Positions 53,917 through 61,573 of a stretch of DNA of 64,000 bases are shown one piece after another. The first letter of the stretch is position 1. Every line of letters starts with the position of its first letter. The stretch spans positions 434,001 to 498,000 of the forward strand of contig CAVVZJ010000001.1 of assembly GCA_963752755.1 (NCBI GenBank), given 5' to 3'. Made by a program: the position numbers and the translations under genes. The notes below the pieces were generated by a model. It was given only the letters and a program-made list of their open reading frames with translations, did not search any database and had not been told where the DNA came from. This stretch comes from CAVVZJ01 sp963752755 (GTDB taxonomy: Bacteria; Planctomycetota; Planctomycetia; Isosphaerales; Isosphaeraceae).

Positions 53917-54189
53917 TCAGCCTGGTCCCAACGAGGCCGAATCCAGTTGGGCCTCGATGGCGTCGAGACGCCGACGAAGCCGCATCTGGGCTCGTCGGGA
54001 ATCCGCAAGCTGGCGGATCAGCCAGCGTTCGAAGGCCCGGCGCCGGGAGTGGCCGGGCTTGGGCGGGAGGTTCGGGTCCTGGTCCCGCTCGCTCGCGTCG
54101 ATGGGCTCGTCGCACCAGCGACAGACTTCCTGGGCGCAGGGTGCCACCGTCTCTCTCCGAGAGTCCGTGTCGAGGTTTCTTCTGACCAT
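53917..54189 (-). CDS. Small zinc-ribbon-like protein
   Basis: 90 residues from MVRRNLDTDSRRETVAPCAQ (an alternative start is 54228). Has CAQEVCRWCDEP, a Cys4-type half ribbon, and an Arg-rich helix FERWLIRQLADSRRAQMRLR. Likely DNA-binding or regulatory. Orientation matches the cassette at 51-52.7 kb. Confidence 0.45.
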   Translation of the reverse strand: MVRRNLDTDSRRETVAPCAQEVCRWCDEPIDASERDQDPNLPPKPGHSRRRAFERWLIRQLADSRRAQMRLRRRLDAIEAQLDSASLGPG

Positions 54190-54287
54190 CGTCGGGCGGC
54201 ACCCTACGCCCGGACGGTCGCGATCCATTATTTCGCGTATTTCGGTCCGCCTCGCAAGGCCGGATTTGGCGAGGTTGTGGACGACGT

Positions 54288-54328
54288 GGGGTAGCTATCT
54301 ATAGAGACGCGAGCGCGTGTTCACGCGC
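54288..54328 (+). promoter_or_regulatory. GGGTAGCTAT element and hairpin before the scaffold gene
   Basis: GGGGTAGCTATCTATAGAG, a looser copy of the GGGTAGATA element, is followed by a perfect 7-bp hairpin GCGCGTG-TT-CACGCGC (54313-54328). The scaffold ATG lies 37 bp later at 54366. Confidence 0.4.
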
Positions 54329-54365
54329 CGCCTCTGGCATTCTTGACGCTCATCTTGAGGCTTCG

Positions 54366-55595
54366 ATGGACCCCAACGAGACCACCAACAGCGGCGGCTT
54401 CTCCACGCCGCTCCTGGGACGCCTCCTGCTCGACGACGCGGCCGGCGAGATGGCCGGCGCCGGCGGCGGCACGACCGCGCCGACCCCCGAGCCGATGGCC
54501 CCCGAGGTGACGATCGACTCGACGCAGGGCATGGACCCGAACGCCCTGGCCGAACGTCCCGAGCTTGGCGGCGGCGATCCGACCGCCACCGGGGGAGCCG
54601 GGGCGGGAGGCTCCGTGGGTGCCGGGGCGCCCGCCCCGGCCGACCCGAACCTGGCCGCCGCGACCCGGACCCAGGCGACCGCCCAGCCCTCGCTGGACAT
54701 CGTCGGGATGGCCCGCCAGTACGGCGTGGACCTGAGCCAGTTCCAGGACCCGCAGCAGGCCCTCGGCTATCTCTTCCAGGCCGCGCAGGCGGCCCGGCAG
54801 AACGACTACTACACCCAACTCGGCCGGCAGATCGCCCCGCACTACAAGGGCGTCGCCGAGTACCTCCAGCAGCAACAGCAGGCCCAGCAACCGCCGGCCC
54901 AACGCCAGCCGTGGGAGCACCCCGAGTTCGACGACCGTTGGCTCGGCCTGATCGATAAGGACCCGCAGACCGGCCAGTTCGTCGCCAAGCCGGGGGCCAA
55001 CCCCGCGTTCGCCGAGAAGGTCCAGGCTTACGCCGACTCGGTCGAGGCGTGGACGACCGCCTTGACCCGCGACCCGGCGAAGGCGATCGCCCCGCTGATC
55101 CAGCAGGTGGCCTCGCAACTGATCGAGCAGCGATTCGGCGCCCAGCAGCAGCAGGTCGAGGCCCAGCAGATCATCGCCTCCAACGAGTTGTGGCTGTACG
55201 CCACCGATGCCAACGGCAACCGCCTCGTGGGTCGCGACGGCCGGTACGTCCCGAGCCCGCTCGGAGCCCGATACTACCAGCACCTCCAGAATCTCCGGCA
55301 GGCCGGCGTCACCGACGCCCGCACGCTCGACGCCCTGGCGAAGCAGATCCTCCAGGGCGAAGTTTACGCGGTCCAAGCCGCCGGCCAGCAACCGGCCGCG
55401 ACCAACCCGCAGACCGTCGCCGCGACCCAGCGGCCTAACGTCAACCCCGGCCAGGGCCTCGTCGAGCCACAGCGGCGCGGCGTCGTGCCCGGTGCCACCG
55501 CCCCGTCCTCCGAGGGGCGTAGCCTCGCGGACATGCTCCGCGCGGCCATGTCTGAGGGCGGCGTCACCGACGCCGATTTCGCCACCGTGTCGTGA
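54366..55595 (+). CDS. Phage scaffold-like protein
   Basis: 409 residues, Gln/Ala/Pro-rich, with a central coiled-coil/helical part: YLQQQQQAQQPPAQRQPWEH, DPAKAIAPLIQQVASQLIEQ, RFGAQQQQVEAQQIIASNEL. The C-terminus is variable. Low-complexity helical proteins just before the major capsid gene are usually scaffolds guiding procapsid assembly. Preceded by GGGTAGCTAT and followed by the hairpin element before the capsid gene. No sequence family proof. Confidence 0.6.
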   Translation: MDPNETTNSGGFSTPLLGRLLLDDAAGEMAGAGGGTTAPTPEPMAPEVTIDSTQGMDPNALAERPELGGGDPTATGGAGAGGSVGAGAPAPADPNLAAATRTQATAQPSLDIVGMARQYGVDLSQFQDPQQALGYLFQAAQAARQNDYYTQLGRQIAPHYKGVAEYLQQQQQAQQPPAQRQPWEHPEFDDRWLGLIDKDPQTGQFVAKPGANPAFAEKVQAYADSVEAWTTALTRDPAKAIAPLIQQVASQLIEQRFGAQQQQVEAQQIIASNELWLYATDANGNRLVGRDGRYVPSPLGARYYQHLQNLRQAGVTDARTLDALAKQILQGEVYAVQAAGQQPAATNPQTVAATQRPNVNPGQGLVEPQRRGVVPGATAPSSEGRSLADMLRAAMSEGGVTDADFATVS

Positions 55596-55611
55596 CTGAC
55601 GGGAACGCGGG

Positions 55612-55632
55612 CCTGGGGATCAACTCTCCCCC
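55612..55632 (+). repeat. Conserved hairpin element, copy 3
   Basis: CCTGGGGATCAACTCTCCCC, 18 bp before the capsid ATG, matches the copy at 49782 except for two swapped bases in the loop. Could be an mRNA processing or stability hairpin or a phage promoter. Confidence 0.5.
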
Positions 55633-55650
55633 ACCCTGGAGAACACAACG

Positions 55651-56737
55651 ATGGGCGCCCCCTGGAGCCGGGTGGTCAACTCGACCATCAAGAACTACAT
55701 CAAGGACCGCGAGGTCAACATTCTTCGCAACCGCAAGCTCACCGCCTTGCTGAAGAAGAAGGGCCGCATCAGCTTCAACTGGTCGGGCATCAGCATGGTC
55801 TGGCGCGTCAAATACAAGCGCGTCAAGCTCACGCCGTATGCCGACGGCGACACCCTGGAGTTCAGCCGGAAGGACCGGTACAAGACCGCCGAACTCGACT
55901 GGCGCGGGTACTCGGCGACCGACAGTATGACCAAGGGCGAGTTCCTCCAGAACCGATCGGTCCAGGCGATCATCAATCTCTACGACGAGATCTCCAAGGA
56001 CCTGATCGACGACATGGAGGACGCCTTCAGCGAGGAGTTCTACATCGACGGCTACAACGCCAGCAACGCCAAGCGGATGCACGGCATCGAGTCGTTCCTC
56101 GGGGCCAGCCAGAACGCCGGCAACGGCGCCGGCACCCCGACCGGCTCGTTCGCGGGTCTGTCCTGCGTCCCCGGCAACTACGGCGGGTCCTGGAACCCCG
56201 GCAGCCTGCCGGCCTGGCCGCACGGCCGGGGCGACGCGCAGTACGACTTCTGGTCGCCGGTCGTCGTCGATTACGGCGACACCCTGTTCAGCAGCACGGC
56301 GACCTGGGCCGCCAACTGCGTCGAGGCGATCAGCTTCGGCATCATCAAGTCGAAGAAGTCCAAGAGCCAGAAGGGCCAGCTCGACGTCATCATGATCGAC
56401 GACGAGATGTACCGCATCCTACGTCGCAACCATGCGGGGTAAGGAGCGCATCCTCGTCGAGCGGTCGGCCGAGAAGTCGCCGCTGATCGCGCTGGGCTTC
56501 GGCGACGTCATCAACCAGGACGGCACCGACGTCACCTGGGAGTACGGCATCACCCCCGGCAACGGCTACGGGTTCAACTGCGACCAGATGGAGGTCCGGT
56601 CGCAGCAGGCGCAGGTGTTCGTCCCCGAGGGCCCCGACCAGGACATCGCCACGAAGTCGTGGCGGTTCTCGGTGGACTTCTTCGGCAACACCGTCTGGAA
56701 CCCCAAGTTCTTCCTGGCGTTCAAGAAGCTAACCTGA
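55651..56737 (+). CDS. Major capsid protein, one frameshift
   Basis: The first frame (MGAPWSRVVNSTIKNYIKDR, EFSRKDRYKTAELDWRGYSA, IINLYDEISKDLIDDMEDAF, DGYNASNAKRMHGIESFLGA) ends NHAG-stop at 56442. Removing one G from a GGGG run at ~56436-56439 gives HAGKERILVERSAEKSPLIA, DVTWEYGITPGNGYGFNCDQ and WKPKFFLAF-like end (NTVWNPKFFLAFKKLT). The joined ~361 residues fit an HK97-type capsid protein in length and position after the scaffold. A homopolymer change supports a sequence error. Confidence 0.65.
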
Positions 56738-56841
56738 TCCGCCACATGAGGCGGAACTGATCGGCCCGGCCCTGGGACGAACGGGGCCGGGCCTCCACTC
56801 CAGACGATCCACCAAACCACCATCATGCGAGGGTATCAGCA

Positions 56842-57468
56842 ATGGCTCGCGAAGAGACGCCTCCTTTCGCCAGGGGCGAGAGCTACTACAACGGCGAGAC
56901 GATCGACAGCAACAATCTGGGCGGCGTCAACCTGGAGGGCAAGGAATTCGTCTTCGAGGTCAACGCCCCGGACGACTACGCGGCGCAGGACCCGAGCGGC
57001 CGGTACGTCCGCGTGAAGGTCGTCCGCAACCGTTCGGGCACCAACCTCAAGCCGGGCCGCATCGCCCACTTCAAGGCAGCCGACCCGTACGAGTGCTCGG
57101 TGGACGGCTACTGCGCCGGCGTGGGCGACCGCCCGGCGGGCGTGATCGACGAGTTCCTGCCGGCGGCCGGCGTGCCGGACCTGGACCTGTTCTACGTCGT
57201 GATCGAGGGTCCGACGAAGGTGAAGCAGCCGGGGTCCAGTTCCGACGTGCTCGCCATCGGCGACCGGCTGGTCCCGGCCACCGGCACCAGCGCCACGAAC
57301 GACGACGCGGGCCGCGTCGCCAAGCAGGCCCAGACGACCATCGCCGACGCCGCCACGACCGTCGCGGCCTTCAACAACATCCAGAACTGCATCGGCTTCG
57401 CGGCCGAGGCGAACAACAGCGTCGAGGACGCGATGGTCAAGGCCATCGTCCACCGCGCCCACCGCTGA
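56842..57468 (+). CDS. Phage head protein, decoration-like
   Basis: 208 residues: MAREETPPFARGESYYNGET, VFEVNAPDDYAAQDPSGRYV, VKVVRNRSGTNLKPGRIAHF, DGYCAGVGDRPAGVIDEFLP. Beta-rich with a helical end (AAFNNIQNCIGFAAEANNSV). Directly after the capsid gene, so capsid decoration or minor head protein is likely. The gap 56738-56841 holds nothing obvious. Confidence 0.55.
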   Translation: MAREETPPFARGESYYNGETIDSNNLGGVNLEGKEFVFEVNAPDDYAAQDPSGRYVRVKVVRNRSGTNLKPGRIAHFKAADPYECSVDGYCAGVGDRPAGVIDEFLPAAGVPDLDLFYVVIEGPTKVKQPGSSSDVLAIGDRLVPATGTSATNDDAGRVAKQAQTTIADAATTVAAFNNIQNCIGFAAEANNSVEDAMVKAIVHRAHR

Positions 57469-57567
57469 GAAGTCAGGTCTCCGGACGGGGGGAGGGACGG
57501 GGACGGTTGAGGCGAGGCGACCGCCCCCGGTCCTTTTCTGGCCGGCTCGTCGGAGGCGAGGATTATT

Positions 57568-57595
57568 TTGACTCCCCGCTTGCATGGTGCATAAT
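57568..57595 (+). promoter_or_regulatory. Sigma-70-like promoter
   Basis: TTGACT, 16-bp spacer, CATAAT in an AT-rich island ~75 bp before the ATG at 57670. It is preceded by a GC-rich, T-followed stretch at 57483-57537 that may terminate the late operon. Confidence 0.5.
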
Positions 57596-57669
57596 ACCCC
57601 CGGCCGGCGCCCATGCCGGCGACGATAGCCGGGGGCGTCGGTGGCACCCAAGTGCTGAGGCACCCCCCG

Positions 57670-58080
57670 ATGGCGGATGCTCTACCGGATTCTGGTGCGA
57701 GGAGTGTCCCTCCGGCCGACGGAGCGAAGCCGAGACTGGGCAAGGGGCGGTTCAATCCCGAGCGGCTGGCGCGAGCCCAAGTCGCCATTCGCCGGAGGGG
57801 GATCGGCATCTCCCACCCGGCGAGTCGAGACATCCCTTACAGCGACGACGAATGGGAATTCATCGCCGCCTGCAAGGAATTCTCGAAGCGGTCCGGGAAC
57901 CCTTTTCCCACCTTCAGCGAGGTTCTGTTCGTCGCCAAGTCCCTCGGGTACATCAAGGTCCCGCACGGTTACAAGCTGGTCCCGATCGAGACCGATGAGG
58001 ACGCGGGAGGGCACACCAAGCCGGAGAGCAAGGTCACGACGAGGACTGCCGGCCGACTCCGAGTCGTGAACCTTGACTGA
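57670..58080 (+). CDS. Unknown phage protein, own promoter
   Basis: 136 residues from MADALPDSGARSVPPADGAK. Basic N-terminus (RLGKGRFNPERLARAQVAIR) then DIPYSDDEWEFIAACKEFSK and PFPTFSEVLFVAKSLGYIKV, a small helical domain that could bind DNA. It lies under a host-like promoter outside the structural operon, as expected for a lysogeny or accessory gene. No family known. Confidence 0.5.
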   Translation: MADALPDSGARSVPPADGAKPRLGKGRFNPERLARAQVAIRRRGIGISHPASRDIPYSDDEWEFIAACKEFSKRSGNPFPTFSEVLFVAKSLGYIKVPHGYKLVPIETDEDAGGHTKPESKVTTRTAGRLRVVNLD

Positions 58081-58164
58081 GGGCGAGGGATCTCGCCCCC
58101 ACGTTGTGAAAAAGGGTGCCGGGAGAGGGGCCAGGCGGCCGTTGCCTGGCCCCTTCCTGTTGGG

Positions 58165-58641
58165 TCAGACGTCTTGCTTCCTGGTGCTGCACTCGGCCGC
58201 GAACGGGCAATGCCGGAGCATGTGGGCCAGCGCCTCGCCGGCCTTGCAGCCGCCGCCGTCGAGAAGCTCGCCGTGGTCGTCCTTGAGCGACTGCATGACC
58301 TTGCTGTTCTCCTCGAGTCGGCTGGAGATCACGGCCATCGCGTTCGTCATGGCGGCACTCGACGCTTTGACCGACGTGTCGAGTGCCTGGAGCACGCCCA
58401 GCGTGTCCTTCTGGAGCGTGCCGGCCTGCTCCTGGTGGCGTTCGACCTGGTCGCCGAACGTGCGGACGACCTGATGCAGAGCCCGGATGAACAGCCAGGT
58501 GACGAGGATCACAGCACCGGCGGTCCCACCCTCGCGGACGATCCGAAAGACGAACTCGGTCTCGCTGAACTGCACCATCGCCAGGGGCACCATCGTCGGG
58601 ACTCCCATTCGAGCAGGGACCGGAAGCGGCCCCACCGACAT
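58165..58641 (-). CDS. Membrane-anchored coiled-coil protein
   Basis: 158 residues, opposite to the late genes. One transmembrane helix (AGAVILVTWLFIRALHQVV) near residue 42-60, then a coiled coil (QVERHQEQAGTLQKDTLGVL, SSRLEENSKVMQSLKDDHGE) and a C-terminal Cys-containing end (HCPFAAECSTRKQDV). Preceded by GAGAGG for ATG 58641. Could be a superinfection or lysis-control protein; this is a guess from topology only. Confidence 0.5.
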   Translation of the reverse strand: MSVGPLPVPARMGVPTMVPLAMVQFSETEFVFRIVREGGTAGAVILVTWLFIRALHQVVRTFGDQVERHQEQAGTLQKDTLGVLQALDTSVKASSAAMTNAMAVISSRLEENSKVMQSLKDDHGELLDGGGCKAGEALAHMLRHCPFAAECSTRKQDV

Positions 58642-58744
58642 GGGGGCCTCTCAGAGTAGGTATCCCAGCAGAATCTCCGGCCGGCGGATTCCGGTTTCTA
58701 TGTAGGGGGGTGTCCTCGAAACGCAACCCCGCGAGGCCCCTACG

Positions 58745-58957
58745 ATGCCCCCCGAAGCGACCGTTCCAGTCCGACCCCCTTCTGTGGAACCCCTGGAAAT
58801 CATGGAGTTCGGCGGCGTCGTCGTGCGCGTCTTCGCCAACTCGTCGCAGCCCCGGCCGGAGCGACGCGCCCGCTTCGAGGCGATGGTCGATCGGGTCGCC
58901 GCCCGCATCCTGGCAGAGGACTTGACAAACCAGAGCCTTGCACGCATGGATGCCTAG
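58745..58957 (+). CDS. Small unknown protein before the recombinase
   Basis: 70 residues (MPPEATVPVRPPSVEPLEIM, then RRARFEAMVDRVAARILAED). Helical, acidic/basic mix, ending ARMDA 61 bp before the recombinase ATG. May be a recombination directionality helper given its place, but no motif supports this. Confidence 0.4.
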   Translation: MPPEATVPVRPPSVEPLEIMEFGGVVVRVFANSSQPRPERRARFEAMVDRVAARILAEDLTNQSLARMDA

Positions 58958-60454
58958 CCTGGGCCCCCCGAAAGGACGAGGGGCGTTCTTGACGGTTTCA
59001 AAAGGAATCGCCGGAGCCATGTCGATGATCGCACGCGGATTGCTGGGACGGGCTTGTGTTTACTCCCGCGTCTCGAACCCCACGGACAAGCGGGACGCCT
59101 CGCTGGAGAGCCAGGAGAAGGCGGCCGTCGCCCACATGCGGAGCCTCGGCTATCTGGTTGAGGCCGAGGACATCTACCGCGAGCGGTGGTCAGGCAAGGA
59201 CAACGACCGCCCGGTCCTGACGGCGATCAAGGACCAGATGCGCGACGGCAAATACAGGGCGATTGGGTTCTACTGCCTGGACCGCCTCGTCCGCTCGCAG
59301 GTCCATTGCGCCATCCTGTTCGACGAGTTCGACAAGATGGGGGTCAAGCCCGTCTCGGCGTCGAACGACATCGGCGACGACACGCCCGAGGGCAAGCTGA
59401 TCCTGGCGATCCGCGCCTACCTGGCCGAGAGCGAGCGAATCAAGATCGCCGAACGCATGGACCGCGGCAGGAGGATGAGGAGGGAGAGAGGACAGTTCCT
59501 CAAGCTGGGCACGACCCGGTTCGGCTGGAACTGGGATGTGACCACGCGGCGGCGGATCGTCAACCCGGAGGAGGCCGCCGTCGTCCGCCAATGCTTCGAG
59601 CGCGTCGCCGCCGGCTGGTCCTACAACCAAGTCGTGAAGGATCTGAACGCTCGGGGCATCCCGAGCCCGGCGGTATGGCGGGGGCTCATCAAGACCAAGA
59701 AGGATTGGACGACGACGACGGTGAGCGAGATGATCAACGATCCCGCCTACAAGGGGTGGACCGTCATGGGCCGGTTTACCTGGGTGGAGGTCATCTGCGG
59801 AAAGACAGGCCGGAAGCGGCGGCAGTCACGCCACGCGCCCGAGGAGCAATGGGTCTTCCTCGACAAATCCGGCGAGATCACCGAGCCGATCGTGGACGAC
59901 GGGCTCTGGGAACGGGCCAACGCCGAGGCGACCGCCCGGATCAACAACATGAAGGCTTCGTCGAAGCCCAGGGGCACGTCGAAGGACCACCTGCTTCGGG
60001 GGATCGCCTTCTGCGGGAAGTGCGGGCACAAGCTCTATCCAGTCCACTCGTCCGGGAGGTTCAAGAAGGTCAACGGCGAGGTTTCGAGGTACAACACCGC
60101 CTCGTACATCTGCCGGTCGCGCTGGCTCGGCTATTTCCGCCACCACTCGGGCGTTACCTCCTGCGGCACGAGCACCATGCGGACCAACAAGATCGATCCG
60201 TTCGTCTGGGAGGCGTTCAAGCAGACCGTGCTCACGCCCGGAGTCCTGGAAGCGGCCGAGGAGCGCCTATCCCAGCGGACGGACATCGTCGCCATCGAGG
60301 CCGAGTTGGAGTCGGGCCGCCGCGTGCTGGCCGAGAAGACCCGCCTCCGCGACTCGCTCTACAAGAAGTGGCGAGCGGAGTGCGAGGGGGGCGGCGACCC
60401 AGACTTCGCCGATAAGCTGGAGGCCGACTACAAGTCCATGCGACCGTTGATTGA

Positions 60455-61352
60455 GAGTCTGTTCCAAAAGGGGCGTCGGCTGTAGTTTGGGGGGATGGAA
60501 CGCAAAGCCTACCCCAGCGACCTGACCGACGCCCAGTGGCGCCTCCTCGCTTCCCTGATCCCCGAGGCCAAGCCCGGCGGCAGGCCCCGCAAGTACGAGA
60601 TGCGCGAGGTCATCAATGGCCTGCTCTACCTCAACCGCGAGGGCTGTTCCTGGCGGGCGTTGCCCCACGACCTGCCCCACTGGAAGACCTGCTACAACTT
60701 CTTCCGCCGGTTCGAGGCCGACGGCACCTGGGACGCCCTGGTCGCCGCGTTGCGGGGGGAGGTGCGGACGAAGCTCGGGCGCGCGCCGACGCCCAGCGGC
60801 GCCTGCATCGATAGCCAGTCGGCCAAGACGGCGCACGGCGGGGCCGAGGTCGGCGTCGATGGCGGCAAGATGGTGCGGGGCCGCAAGCGACATATCGTCA
60901 CCGACACGCTGGGGTTGCTGCTGATCGTCGTGGTCACCGCGGCGAACCTCGACGACGGGGCGACGGCGCCGCGGCTGCTGGCCGGTCTGCCCGCCGTGAC
61001 GTTCCCCCGGCTGGCCGTGGTGTGGGCGGACCGGAAGTACCGCAACTCCCGGCTCGACGCCTGGCTGTCGGGCCAGGACCGGCTCCGCGTGGAGGTGAGC
61101 TCGAAGCCCGAGGGCGAGCGGGGGTTCAAGCCGCTGAAGGTGCGGTGGGTGGTCGAGCAGACCTTCGGCTGCCTGCTGCGGTGGCGGCGGCTGGTGCGGG
61201 ACTTCGAGCGGCTGCCGGAGACGAGCGCGGCGATGGTCAAGCTCAGCTCGATCCATCGGATGGTCCGCCGTGCCCGGCCGCCGCGATGGCGGAAGAAATT
61301 CCGCTACAAGCGGCCGCCCAAAGCGGCCGCTTGAGTCTTTTGGAACAGTCTC
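60455..61352 (+). mobile_element. IS5-family insertion sequence (898 bp), TGA target duplication
   Basis: Left end GAGTCTGTTCCAAAAG and right end CTTTTGGAACAGTCTC are inverted repeats differing at one position. TGA flanks both sides (60452-60454 and 61353-61355), the TNA target type of several IS5 subgroups. Removing it plus one TGA restores the recombinase frame exactly. Confidence 0.9.
60495..61334 (+). CDS. IS5-family DDE transposase
   Basis: 279 residues, intact. MERKAYPSDLTDAQWRLLAS is the typical N-terminus of the IS1031/ISL2-like branch. DDE features: GACIDSQSAKTAHGGAEVGV (first Asp), RKRHIVTDTLGLLLIVVVTA, VVWADRKYRNSRLDAW (second Asp) and WVVEQTFGCLLRWRRLVRDF (Glu). Basic C-terminus. 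It would catalyse cut-and-paste of this element and is different from the transposase at 52886. Confidence 0.9.
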   Translation: MERKAYPSDLTDAQWRLLASLIPEAKPGGRPRKYEMREVINGLLYLNREGCSWRALPHDLPHWKTCYNFFRRFEADGTWDALVAALRGEVRTKLGRAPTPSGACIDSQSAKTAHGGAEVGVDGGKMVRGRKRHIVTDTLGLLLIVVVTAANLDDGATAPRLLAGLPAVTFPRLAVVWADRKYRNSRLDAWLSGQDRLRVEVSSKPEGERGFKPLKVRWVVEQTFGCLLRWRRLVRDFERLPETSAAMVKLSSIHRMVRRARPPRWRKKFRYKRPPKAAA

Positions 61353-61573
61353 TGAGTCGCTCCGGGCCGAGGTCAAGAACGCCGAGAACCGGCTCGTGGC
61401 GATGCGAGGGAGCGCGTCGGCCGTCGATCAGTTCCGGGCCCGCTTCGAGGCGCTGCGAGCCAGGCTGATCGACGGCGACGACACGACCTTCGAGGAGCGA
61501 TGGGAGTTCCTCCGGGCCGCCGGCGCGAGGGTGGTGGCGACCCCGGAGAAGATCGACCTGTACGTCGATCTGT

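Larger units (their letters stand above)
30939..61573. mobile_element. Prophage (podovirus-like gene set), right end at the phosphoesterase 3' end
   Basis: Contains a leftward early module (sigma-like factor, RusA, MazG-like, helicase, ParB-like, prim-pol, Rad52-like) and a rightward late module (terminase, portal, adaptor/tail, scaffold, capsid), plus a large serine recombinase at the right end. Overlapping start/stop codons and short gaps are typical of phage. The right border is defined by the recombinase C-terminus running into the phosphoesterase stop at 61574. The left border is uncertain: 30.9 kb is where phage-type genes begin, but no matching attachment core was found there, and repeat B at 16.9 kb matches the right border better. 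No tail-sheath gene was seen, suggesting a short-tailed phage. Two IS elements and an inserted cassette imply a defective prophage. Confidence 0.75.
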
